Of a stretch of DNA of 64,000 nucleotides, positions 12,829 through 24,427 are shown one piece after another (within the stretch, counting starts at the first letter, position 1; each line of letters begins with the position of its first letter). The position numbers and the translations under genes are program-made. This stretch comes from Leuctra nigra (lineage: Eukaryota > Arthropoda > Insecta > Plecoptera > Leuctridae): NCBI GenBank assembly GCA_934045905.1, contig OW203771.1, positions 17,597,701-17,661,700 on the forward strand. Reading direction: 5' to 3'. The notes below the pieces were generated by a model, which did no database searches, was not told the origin of the DNA, and saw nothing but the letters and a program-made list of their open reading frames with translations.

Positions 12829-15043
12829 AATTATCGACGTTAGTGTCAAATCTACTGGAGTCCGCCCAAGATATTGGCACACGGTAATGCCATTGACGTA
12901 CACTGGGGGTGGGGACATGCGACTGGCCAGTCATCTGTCGTCGATGTCTAGTGACAAACGGCACCGCCCCGTTCTTACGTACAGACCAAGGTCAAATTCT
13001 TCACTCGTCCGGCTGAGATCGTCTTACATTTGGAAAGATTGCACGGAAAGCTGACGCAGCACAACAATAAGCTTAATTTAGGCCTATGTAATAAATATGA
13101 AGGCATGTTGTAGCATTGAACAAAATTAATAATAATGTCTTTATATTGCCAGAATCATCGTTTGTAGTGCGGCCTCAGACATCGGCGGAAGCATTCAGTG
13201 CTGCAGCTATAGCAGTCACGAGTCCCATATTGAGCGGTAGTCAACGGTACTGCGGTCTGGGGAACAATTTGACCTGGGCAGTGATTAGCAAAAAATCAGA
13301 GAATTTACCATAACCGGTGACGCTATCGCTTATTTTTTTTAAATATATTCCAGCACGTTAGAATGCTATTTATAAACATGAAAAGTCAACGAATACAACG
13401 CTCTCATTGGTATAGAAATTTTCGAACTTACAGAAATTGTAATAAATTGAACGAATGAAAACTAATAGGTATTAGCACACGAATCTTTGGTAGTCCTACA
13501 TAAAAAAACACATTCTGTGTGGGATGTGGAGACACCCTTCCATAGTAAATAACAACAATTTAACAAAACATCCCGGAATTTGAACCCAATACCTCCAGAG
13601 CATTCACCTTGAAGCACTTCTTGTTCTATTTGGTAAAATCAGGTGCTACACGGAAGTTACGTGTTGCGAACATGCTGGTGAATGTTGTTGTTATCCACAT
13701 GTCACTGACACGTAACTTGTCTAGACCACTGACAGCTGAGAAGCCAACAATCTGCACCAGTGAGGAAGACGGAGGGTCGGCAAGTTGGTAGTTTGGTCAC
13801 ATGATACGTGAGGAAGGGGTCGACATTTTCTTCAGTGTGATAGAATAGAACCTTGAGAACTCTTGCCTTTTATTGCCATGTATGTTACGCTCCGTGAATT
13901 TCTTGTCTTAGTATCACTGCTAACTTTTACGTATTCGCTATCAGGACATATTTTGGTTGATTAAAACCTGATTTTATACATTTTAATTTTTTTGGATTTG
14001 ATGATTTTTGTCCCATTTAAAAATGTAGCTTATAATTTCATTATTTAATTGTTCATGTGTGTGTTTTCCTATTTTTCCCAATATTATTTTTATTTCCGTT
14101 TTATTTTTATATTTTATATGACCTTCAATTTTGCGACTTACATATTTTGTGCACATGGTATTTATTATTTGTTGTGTATTTATAGAAAATTCAAAACATT
14201 AAATACAAATTTGGTGCGCTAAAATGGCCACTGTACTATAAAGTGTGTGATCTCTTCGAAATTATATCAGCTCAAGCTATAATTTCGGGTTTGAACTGTC
14301 CATTAGCTGAAAGCAAACGTCAAAACATTTTTTTTAAAGTAGGTATACCTATACCAATCTTCTCACACAAAAAAATATTCCATGATGGGGCAAATTCAAC
14401 CCCTTGCTCGCCCTCCCCCTTATCAAAGGCACGGTTTTGAAAGTTCATTTCATTTCCTATGTCCACAAACCGATGGCAAAGAAACGTTTCACGTACATTT
14501 CGGGATTGAAACTCTGTAGAAAGTGACAGAACTCTGTATATTACGTAAGAACGTGAGCGGCGTTTTGTTTTACGTATTTAGAGCGGCTCGAGCTTCGTAC
14601 AAAGCCGACCTGTTGAATGTTCGCCAGATTTCTATAAACTACGTCTAATCCATGCGTCCACTGCCCACGCAACAACTATATACGTGGCATGACTAGATTA
14701 TAGCGAATTCCCGTGCAATACACCTATTTATAGCAGCGGTCACTTTACAGCCGCTTGGCTACTGCAATTTGCTAAATAAATACGCCTGGAATAAGATCAA
14801 GGAAAAGGTAAATTATTTTTTGTGGTAATGGACAAACGCCTTTCATAGGGATTGGAAACACTTCGTCGACGTATAATGGCAAAGAGCGCCGTTGCGGCTA
14901 ACGTAATGGACCAAGGTCAAATTTCTCGCTGCGCTGGCTGAGATCGTCTTACATTTTACTAGATTGCAGGGAAACCTGACACAGTACAACAATAATGCAT
15001 AATATGTCGACGAAAGCAGATTAAGGGAGATGATGAAAAACAA
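12829..15043. other. No gene seen
   Basis: Unassigned AT-rich DNA. A B-box-like word on the minus strand near 13570-13590 may be a SINE relic. Open frames at 13116, 13609 and 14243 have no recognisable domain. Confidence 0.4.
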
Positions 15044-15260
15044 GTACACTCGGCCAAACAAAAATTGAACGTTGACCAAATTTGAATGCCTGCTGGTCAA
15101 GTCCCATAACCAATCAAAGCTTGTTATTATCATTGAAATGTGAGGTCACCTACTAGAGTGAGACAATGAGATCGCTTAGACTGACTTCTGATGGTGCGAT
15201 CTTACATTTATCAGCCTATCAGATTTATTGAACGATCAATTTTTGTTTGGCCAAGTGTAC
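15044..15260. mobile_element. Core-sharing MITE family, second copy with CGGCCAAACAAAA ends
   Basis: 217 bp, closely similar to the copy at 6452-6667 in both TIR and core, with GTACACT and AGTGTAC edges. Confidence 0.8.
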
Positions 15261-15264
15261 ATAA

Positions 15265-15415
15265 GGATGGACGGTGGAAGGAGGCAGTCTTGGGCCTTAG
15301 TAGGGAACCTACCCAACATTTGCCTCTGGATTGAGTGGAAATACTGATGAGAAGGACAGCAGCGGGAATCGAACTGTGGTTATTTCAATGAACAGTTAGT
15401 ATTGCGATGACTGGT
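15265..15415 (-). mobile_element. tRNA-derived SINE copy
   Basis: On the minus strand it shows a B-box-like GTTCGATTCCCGCTG and body words corresponding to GGCAAATGTTGGGTAGGTTC. It abuts the MITE at 15044-15260. Confidence 0.65.
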
Positions 15416-16321
15416 CTAGACGTATTGACTGGATACAATATCTGATGTAACGGTGACATCAGATTATAGAGTCAATAATAGTGGGGAAAAGTCAATGTCA
15501 TAATGCGGTTAGAGCACCATCGTGATATCGTGATCGATGACAATGTAGCACGTGATCATCTGGGACATGGGTTCGATCGACGATCAGTCATATAAAAAAT
15601 TATGAAATAAAAATTAGATGATAAAAATCCAAGAACCGACTTGTAAAATGTTAAAATACAATTTAACATTTTCCCACACCTTGCATAAATTCTGTGGACA
15701 ATTCTGCCTTCATAAATGGTGTCAGGAAAGTCGGAAAGATATTTAGAAATACGTTCATCAGAGATCGAAGTTTCCAGTTCAACACTTAGGTCGGAGTTTC
15801 GCCAATCATATTTGTAATATAGAGCTTCTTAATGTTTCATATCAGAACACATCATTATTAGAGAAAATAGAAAGTACGGTATGAGTTCTAAGATATGTTA
15901 TGATATCATAACATGTCACCATATCATAACAATTATAACATATCATCATATGTTATCATATGACAGGTATGAGTATATTTGTAATGGTGAGATGATCATC
16001 ATATATAAGAGAATACTTCAATGTACCCAACTGTATTCGTTGACAACAGTCAATTAGTCAATTGATAGCTTGATTACATCATTACAAAAGTGTGCCAAGC
16101 AAAATCCAGAAAATAGACTTCCGGCCTTCTATCTCTGAGCTACAGATATTTTCCCTTATATTATCTCATCCAAATAACCAATTCAAAATAAGATAGACAT
16201 TTATTTTGTCAAGCATTATAAATAAACCCTGAGCTCCTATTAGTCAAACATTCAAAAGGCAAGACTTTGGTACAAATAAAAACCTACCTAAATGTGTTTA
16301 TTGACATTGATTGTACCTGGA
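15416..16321. other. No gene seen
   Basis: AT-rich. ATATCATAACATGTCACCAT and neighbouring words around 15895-15965 form a palindromic ATATGTTATGATAT-type cluster. No open frame of note. Confidence 0.4.
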
Positions 16322-16433
16322 GGCGTATTCTAAAACGTTTTCCCAATTCCATTCCTGATGGAATCCGGCCACGGCCGATGCACCGAATCAGATTCCATCA
16401 GAATTGAGAATTTAAATGTACTAGAATACGGCC
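16322..16433. mobile_element. Short hairpin MITE, 112 bp
   Basis: GGCGTATTCTA at the left pairs with TAGAATACGGCC at the right. Inside, CAATTCCATTCCTGATGGAATC pairs imperfectly with GATTCCATCAGAATTGAG. Confidence 0.5.
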
Positions 16434-17168
16434 CCTGATCAGATTTGAGACAATCTGGGGACATATCTTCAACGGTATGTACGCATTCGAGCTGCGCACC
16501 GGGCGTCATTAACTCACAGGTGAATGAAATAAAAGTCCTACAACCGGTTGACCTCTCGCTTCTTCTCAGGCTAGGAGTGAAGAGACTAGACTACTCGGCA
16601 CCCGCGCGCGACCACTCCGAGAGCCCGTCTACGAGCGACCGTCTCCGTCCAATCTGAGTGCATGTGTACCCAAGCCACTGACTAAACATGTTTACCATCC
16701 TGTGTGGCCGGGGGGGTGGGGAAGGGGAGGGGGGGGTCTAAATTCGGCAACGTAGTGAAGCCGTATAGTCTACGGAAGAAAGCACTCGGGTCACACATCG
16801 CAAATGATTGATTGATCCAAACATTTCAGCATTTTTATATCGCGTCAAATATCTAATCATGAACTGTAAAGGTGTGAACGAGAAATAAAGATGAGATAAT
16901 TGGAGAATATCAAGATACTTTGTAGATATGATCGGGGGGGGGGGGGGGGGACAATTTCAGTTTTAATTTCAGCATATTTATTTTGTATGTTTAAAAAAGG
17001 CGGCCTTACATTGCTCATGCATTTACAATACAATACATTTTCAAAGGAATAAAAAAGCACAAAAAATATAAAAATAAGAAAATAGGAATCACTCTGAGAT
17101 TGTTTTGATCATATCCATTTTGATGATAAAAAATAGGGAAATAAAAAATATCGCACTATAAACGATGT
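16434..17168. other. No gene seen; GC-rich patch then poly-G runs
   Basis: 16445-16660 is clearly GC-richer than its surroundings, with CpGs and an open frame without recognisable domain; an untranslated exon or regulatory patch is possible. G-rich runs lie near 16708-16737 and at 16934-16950 (17 G). Confidence 0.35.
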
Positions 17169-17373
17169 GTGCACTCAAACCAATAAAAATCGGTACTCGA
17201 AAAGATTGGCTTATTAAGGTTTGATGGCATCATCACATGAAGGCTGTGTTAACACATCATCTATCTCTAGTAGGTGAGCTCTTATTTCATTGATAATAAC
17301 AAGGATTGATTGTCAAGGAACCTTTCCAGCAGCTTTTCTTTTCGAGTACCAATTTTTATTGGTTTGAGTGTAC
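17169..17373. mobile_element. Core-sharing MITE family, copy with CTCAAACCAATAAAAAT ends (core inverted)
   Basis: 205 bp, with TIR CACTCAAACCAATAAAAATC and its complement ending GAGTGTAC. The interior carries the same core on the opposite strand (TTGTTATTATCAATGAAAT, CACCTACTAGAG). Confidence 0.75.
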
Positions 17374-18567
17374 ATTTCCTCCTTTGCTAACAAAGTCGAC
17401 CTGCATTTAAAACCTACAACAGGTCTATTTATACAGCTACCACAGTAAATTGGCGATCAATCAATGCATGAATCAATCAATAAATCCTACTTGAACAACA
17501 ATCAGTTCCCATGCTGCGCTGACCCGTAACATGCATCGCTATCTATCAACAGTTAAATGCAACATGCATCGATGCACCGGCCTGCATACAGATCATGATG
17601 CAGCCGCATGCAACCATTACACTGACCACTCACAATTACTTGACAATTGATGTTACATTGCTGTTATATAACCAGCAGATTGTTATCCTAATATCGTTTT
17701 AATTCACAGTAATCCTTGTCATTGATGAGTGACAAACTATTTATCATCGGCATGCATAGGTGATAGAAATAATTATTGCCTCTAAAGTAGACATCAAGCC
17801 TTGCATTTCTTATATTTCCTTTCTCTCCTGGTGCAATTATTTCAAGACCACTTTTCATTTCGCATTATAGGAGAAAGTGATCCTTCTGTAAAGAAGCCAC
17901 TAAAAGACAAAAAAATAGGGGCATGACAAAAAAAGTAAAAAGTGTTGCCATTTGTACTTCAATCTAACTTTCCTTAGAGGACCCACAATTTCTCTCCACC
18001 CCTCACTCATATTATACTAATTACCATACAATCACTATGATATCTCGATAATTGGCCTTATTGCCGTTACACCATAGGGTCGAAATTCCAATACCAAGAC
18101 ATGAGTAAGCCACCCTTACAGAGCAATGGCCACAAGGGTGAAGGATCTGTCAGGGAGCCATCACTTCCAATTCCGACAGCACATGTATGCTGGTAGCAAG
18201 TTGACAATGTCGAATAAATAATGATCATCCAAGAGTAAATTATGTCCTCCTTCATTGCGTTCAATGAGACACTGACATTAATACACTTGATCGTGTCTCC
18301 AGTTCAAAGAGACCTCTAGATTAATGATTGCTATTTTTGTTTTAATCAGAAACAATTGGCACGACGTTGGTCAAGTTGGCATCGCAGTAACATCCGTATA
18401 AATTGGATTAACGCAATTGGTGTTATTGATTATTTATCAATACCTTGACCTCTGTCATAGCAGATAATTGAGAAGTCAGACATGTAGGTGCTGAGAAAAT
18501 TATCTGGACTTGCACTTTTTACATAAGTGATGATAACTTATGAGAAGAACAAGAAAGTTATCACTTA
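17374..18567. other. No gene seen
   Basis: Unassigned. ATGCATCG and TGCATGC words cluster at 17520-17610. A small inverted repeat (GTGATGATAACTT / AAGTTATCAC) lies at 18527-18568. Confidence 0.4.
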
Positions 18568-18832
18568 TGTAATCCCACCCCAGGGTTCGATTCCTGCGGT
18601 CGTCATTTCTGTATGGTCGGTGACAGGCAAAGATGAACCCTCTCTAGCATGGGGCGGCCTAAACAGGGTTCATCTTTGCATGTCACCAACCATAGGTGAT
18701 ATATTTCCGTGCGTTCCCTCAGCCGAGAGGCAAATGATGGGAAGGTTACCTTCTAATAGATCACGACCGCCTTCTTCAACATTCGTCGTCCTAGTAGCCT
18801 TTGCAGAACAGTGCGATACTACGCCAATAGAC
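18568..18832 (+). mobile_element. tRNA-derived SINE copy interrupted by a hairpin
   Basis: B box GGTTCGATTCC at 18584, body GAGAGGCAAATGATGGGAAG and tail words GCAGAACAGTGCGA are present. At 18614-18692 a hairpin (GGTGACAGGCAAAGATGAAC against GTTCATCTTTGCATGTCACC) interrupts the SINE body. Confidence 0.65.
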
Positions 18833-20687
18833 AGCTTGGTTTTATAAAATTCAAAATAACCACAAGATCGCTTTTTATGGACCCCGGATTCATACAAATT
18901 ATTCTTTGGCTTGAACAAGTGTAGGGAATAAAACTACGGACTTGAACTTGCGAACCAAAATAATGGTACAGCGCACCACAAGATCGATAATAATTAGGCC
19001 CGAGAACCGATAAAAGAAAGTAGCATGATGAAAGTGCCCAACAAACTAGCAATTATCATAGTGATTGTTTGTCAATTATATAAAAATAATAAATTCCTAC
19101 TCTGTAGTCTGTTTGATGTTAAGAAAGATTTAAAAATTTAAATGTCTATAAAAAAAGTAGTAGTAATATCAAAAAAGCAATACAAAGAGTAGGGTACCTA
19201 CTATTTGTTGAAAAAGTGGGAAAATAGCGATTTAATCAGTTTAGTGAGACCGACAAACCCTCATTATGCCGGTACTGTTTTATATAAAATTTGCAAAATT
19301 TAAATCAGTGCTCCTGGCAAGTGGCAATGATACGAGACAAAATCGCGTGTCCGTTTGAGGTAGTTTCGACTCCAAAAACCTTATGGAATGCAATTCCCAA
19401 GGCTGGGAAGGACAGTTCCGGACATTCCTCAACCTACGCACCCACACACGGTCAGTTCCGCGAACCTCGTCCCCCCTGACAGCCAATCATCACGCACTCT
19501 TCATCAGGTGACGATGACGTCAGCGGTGACGTCACCACGGGGGAGTCTGCGCAAAGCTGCGTGCGCAATGCTCGACACTGGCACGCAGACAGACGGAGTT
19601 GCGATCCAGAACAGAATATTAGCGAGCACATATTTCATTATGATTTGCGGCGTGGAGGTCCCAGTTTAGATTTTATGCTCTTCAGATCTGCGTCCAAGAT
19701 TTTTAAGAATATAGAGGACATGTTTTAGATTTTGGACTGCGGCGAATGTTTGAGCATTTCTATTTGTGCCACGGGAGGTTGGGGAATGAATCTACATAAT
19801 AAGGATCCATTTTATGGGAATTTAAATCAACCACTCAGTTTACCTACAAAATATATTACCCTAAAAAATATAGTCGAAAGGTTATAGAAAAAGTAATACA
19901 ACAAATTGACATTTTAAATTTTAAATGAAAACAATGGTTTTAAGGGTCCTCGATATAGAAACGATTTCCGTTCATTCTTTAGATCTATATAATTTGCCAT
20001 TCTTGTATGTAGGTACAGCAAGAAGGTACCAACAGTGGCGTATCTGGGATGGGCCCCTTATATTTGATTTCTAACCGTCCTCCACCGGAAGGACTGTCAT
20101 CCTTTCATTGTTTGTGTCATCCCCCCCCCCCCCCCCCCCCAAAAAAAAAAGACGGAAAGAAACAAAACTTCTGCCATGTTAGTTAATTACCTAACCTACT
20201 ATAAATATTGTATTTTGGTAATTTAATGAATGCCATATCATACATATCTATCCAGCAAAATACATTTATCTTCATACTAAGAACCTTTAGAAAATTTGGT
20301 AACTTACAGTCTTCTCCATCATTGCGAAAAAAAAACACAGACATGTTTTGCCCATTTCCACCTAATTGGTAACTTGGAACAGATTTTCTCGTGAACACGT
20401 CCAACTTATAGCCAAAATGCGTAGAAATGCACTATATGAATCGGTCTCCACATTTGCCGGCACCCAGACTGATGTGAGTGATAAAAACACACACCGCCCC
20501 CAAGGATCATGGGCCTGTATATAGGTCGCTGAAAACAAGAGGGAGAAAATTGGGTCACGACCTTTAAAGGTTGCATTAATCAGGAGCCAGGTTTCAACTA
20601 CCCTTAAACATCACCCTCACGAGGACCAAATGCCAAACGCGCGCGTGCTAAATGCTCTCATCATATTCGCATTACTATAATATCATT
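18833..20687. other. No gene seen; GC-rich CRE-containing patch and a hAT-like end
   Basis: 19320-19640 is GC-rich and holds two TGACGTCA words (GATGACGTCAGCGGTGACGT), so it may be regulatory. CAGTGGCGTATCTGGGATGG at 20033 looks like a hAT terminus; 20 C followed by 10 A lie at 20121-20150. Confidence 0.4.
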
Positions 20688-20970
20688 GGAGTTGGGCGAG
20701 TAATAACGCTCTGAACTTGTATTCCGGAGGCCCGGGTTCGATTCCCGCGGCCGTCCTTCCTGACTGGGTTTTTTTTCGTGGTTTTCCCTCAGTCGACAGG
20801 CAAATGCTGGGAAGGTACCTACCCTGCTGATAGGCCACGACCGCCTCCTTCCCACCTTCCATCCTTGCCTACTCTTCACCATCATCTCTCAATCATCACC
20901 ATAATCATTCATCCGTCGCCATTAGCCTCGCTGCAGAACAGTGCGACGTTAAGCCCCAGACAAAAATACA
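20688..20970 (+). mobile_element. tRNA-derived SINE, best copy in the window
   Basis: The head resembles a tRNA with B box GGTTCGATTCC (20735-20745). The body reads CCTCAGTCGACAGGCAAATG, CTGGGAAGGTACC and GATAGGCCACGACCGCC, and the tail GCAGAACAGTGCGACGTTAA. This copy defines the family used to find the others here. Confidence 0.8.
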
Positions 20971-22372
20971 GATTTACTAAGGATTTTTAAATCAAGCAGC
21001 GCTGGTCACAGATAACGTGAGGGAATTTTCACAATTTTCTTAATTTCCAATGTTCTGAATTTAATTTATAGTGCACCCAAAGACAACGCAAAAATCATGT
21101 ATTTGTTGACAGATTGTAACTGAATTATCAAGCGAAAGATACCATGCTAAAAAAGCTATTTTAACGGACTTCTGAGTCAAATTTTCCCAAATAGCGGAAT
21201 CTTATTATTTATACTCCACTGTTATGCAACTTTGTGGGGTAATTTGAAAACCCATTTTCTGGGAATAGCCCACTTTTGAGGAAATGTAAGAAATATTTGA
21301 AGGGAAAAAAATTAATTTTTCGTATCACGAAAAATATTAAAAATTAAGGTGATGTAAGCGCTCGGCCGTTTTTTTAAAATTGAGAGAGAAAAACTGTTTC
21401 ATAAGTGGGTAATACTTTTATAGAATGTTCACATGATCAGTCTGATTGTATATTAGTAGCACTTCTTCATTTTTATTGGTGCATTGTTAATTAGGCGCCG
21501 GTATTCAACAAAACCGCGCCAAACGATGACATTTCTGATACAATTGGAGACCAAACTCTCAAATTTTAATCATGATTAGATGAAAGACAATCTTAGGGCT
21601 ATCACTTGGCACAATTTTGAAATTTAATTTTGTACGGCACCCAATGGGAGAAGAAATTTAATAGCAATTTTTTCACCAAAAATCTACTAATTAGTACTAA
21701 TTAACGAAACTATAAAATAAAAATGTACGAACAAGAGATAACCCTAAGTGCGTCTTTTAACTAATCACGATTTACATTTCAAATCATTTCGTCAACCCAT
21801 TTGGCTCCAATCGTATCCAAAAAAAGTGTCTACAAATTCAAAATGCAGCAAAATCGCTCGCGCTTGCACCAGCTTAAACTATTTTTATTTATAATTATAT
21901 GTCCGCTTTTTGTGAAAATTATGACGCAACCGTAAGTTTCACTAAAAAAAAGAAATAGAGCCGAACCTCTACAACCTCTAGCTTCAAGTGTCGCCCCACG
22001 TCTCTGACATTGACAGTGTGTGCGCAATCTCTTCTTCCAAGGTCTCTCGACGAACATTTACCTGCCACGGCAATAAAGATAATCACACATGGAGTTATGG
22101 AATGTAGCAAGAAGATAGAGAGTGTGTCATGTTTACACTGCATAATATTTGCTACGAGCAGATTTCAAGGGAAAAAAGGAGATGATTTTATTTGGGACAC
22201 GTTGAGAGTTTGCTAAAATCAAATATGGTGGCGAAACGGTGGTGTTTTTGTTCCTCCAGCAAGTAGGCCAATGGCGACGAACGAATGGAATGATTATGAA
22301 GGAGCGGGAACTTTCCCAGCATTTGAGGAAAATCAGGAAACTCGGGACCTCCGGTTCCATAAATATGGCGCA
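20971..22372. other. No gene seen; SINE-body fragment
   Basis: Unassigned AT-rich DNA. Near 22285-22345 a minus-strand SINE-body fragment (GGGAACTTTCCCAGCATTTG) leads into the minisatellite. Confidence 0.4.
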
Positions 22373-23181
22373 CAACAATTTACTATTGAAATCCGACGCC
22401 CATCCACAATTTACTATTGAAATCCGACGCCCATCCACAATTTACTATTGAAATCCGACGCCCGTCCACAATTTACTATTGAAATCGGACGCCCATCCAC
22501 AATTTACTATTGAAATCGGACGCCCATCCACAATTTACTGTTGAAATCCGACGCCCACCCACAAAATACTGTAGAAATCCGACGCCCATCCACAAAATAT
22601 TGTAGAAATCCGACGCCCACTCACAAAATACAGTAAAAATCCGACGCCCATCCACAATTTACTATTGAAATCCGACGCTCATCCACAATTTACTGTTGAA
22701 ATCCGACGCCCATCACAAAATACTGTAGAAATCCGACGCCCACCCACAAAATATTGTAGAAATCCGACGCCCACTCACAAAATATTGTAGAAATCCGACG
22801 CCCACTCACAAAATACAGTGAAAAATCCGACGCCCATCCACAATTTACTATTGAAATCCGACGCCCATCCACAATTTACTGTTGAAATCCGACGCCCATC
22901 ACAAAATACTGTAGAAATCCGACGCCCACCCACAAAATATTGTAGAAATCCGACGCCCACTCACAAAATACAGTGAAAATCCGACGCCCATCCACAATTT
23001 ACTATTGAAATCCGACGCCCAACCACAATTTACTATTGAAATCGGACGCTTAACCACAATTTAGGTACTATTGAAATCCGACGCCCATCCACAATTTACT
23101 GTTGAAATCCGACGCCCACCCACAATTTACTATTGAATTCCGACGCCCATCCACAATTTACTATTGAATTCCGACGCCCAA
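22373..23181. repeat. 31-bp minisatellite, about 26 units, with a higher-order period
   Basis: The unit is CACAATTTACTATTGAAATC then CGACGCCCATC. Unit variants differ mainly at one spot (TTTACTATTG, TTTACTGTTG, AAATACTGTAG, AAATATTGTAG, AAATACAGTGA) and recur in that order from about 22530 to 23010, giving a five-unit period of about 155 bp. Frames run through it on the minus strand but are by-products of the repeat. Confidence 0.9.
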
Positions 23182-24299
23182 CAAGTAACAACTCTGGACT
23201 TCCGGATCTATGCTCGAAGCTCTGGAATTCAGAAACAGATGGCCACTGCCTGAGCCAACTTGCTCCACATGTATATCTGACTTCGCAGAGTGTGATGTTT
23301 TGAAACTCTTGGCAAGATCTTGACATATTCTTAGCAAGATTATGACAAGATGTTGTCAAGCAAGATCTTGCCATCACGCAAAATAGACAAGAGTAGGTAC
23401 ATCACAATTGCCCGTTTTAAGATTCACTAAAACGACAGATTTAAATAAATTTAGAACATGCGTAGGCGGTACATTTGGGTGTAATACTAATGAATGTACT
23501 TCTGCTTCTCCCATTGTAACTTGTATACAGACAATGGATGCGAAATCAGAGGTGCTAAAATCTGAACATTAGAGACCATGTTATTTCTTCGTGTTTGTCC
23601 TTTAATGAAGCAGTTAAAATTAGATACAGGACCTAATCTACTTGGGAATACAATTCGGATGGCAAGCTTGAATCAATAGCACTCAACTCTAATTGTACTT
23701 AGGTAATCAGCTAAGAGGACACTTAAAGAAATGGCTCCTTTTATTGTCATTATTTTAGTGGCGTTGACGTCGCACCATTCTGCAAATAAACTAATGACGG
23801 AGGGATGATCATGAATATGATGATGGATGAAGAATAATATAAGGATGGAGGGAACATTCCCAGAATTTGTCTCTCGAGACTGTCCTGTCAGGCATGTTAC
23901 GAAATTACCTTGAAAGCTGACGTAGACTAAGAGTAGGTAAAAGATTAGCAATAGGTGAAGGTAAGCTACTTGAATCTACGCACTCGGTTATGTTTTAAAA
24001 TCAGAATATTTTGGAGCTCCGAAAGTTCAAGAGGAAAGGTGGTGGAGACGGTGAAGAATTTCAGAAAGAGTTTGAGGAAGCAATCTTGTATTGATTATCA
24101 TCAGACCCATGGTCACTGTGACCTGGCCAACTGACAGGAATCAAAGGCATGTTTATTTAAAATCAAAATTGGGGTTTAGAGTGATAAAAAATATTACAAA
24201 TGAAATTTGAAGGAAGAATGATTGATTTTGATTTACCTTAAAAGAGCTCGGCGCCATCTTTCACCCGTTTCAACGACGACGAATTGTAACTTCATACCA
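23182..24299. other. No gene seen; palindrome remnant and SINE copy
   Basis: 23305-23375 has decayed CAAGATCTTG words like those of the element at 7464. A minus-strand SINE copy lies at about 23735-23900 (tail GACGTCGCACCATTCTGC, body GGGAACATTCCCAG). Confidence 0.5.
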
Positions 24300-24427
24300 T
24301 CAACACCAGAACAGTCAACACCAGAACTGTCAACACCAGACTGTCAACACCAGACTGTCAACACCAGACTGTCAACACCAGACTGTCAACACCAGAACTG
24401 TCAACACCAGACTGTCAACACCAGATC
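24300..24427. repeat. 14/15-bp tandem repeat, about 9 units
   Basis: The unit is CAACACCAGACTGT with a variant carrying one more A (CAACACCAGAACTGT). It gives a repetitive open frame, taken as incidental. Confidence 0.85.

Noticed and set aside
22373..23181. Possible CRISPR array or repeat protein gene
   Set aside because: Units are contiguous 31-bp copies with no unique spacers, in a eukaryotic context. The 31-bp period shifts frame every unit and stops occur in several variants.
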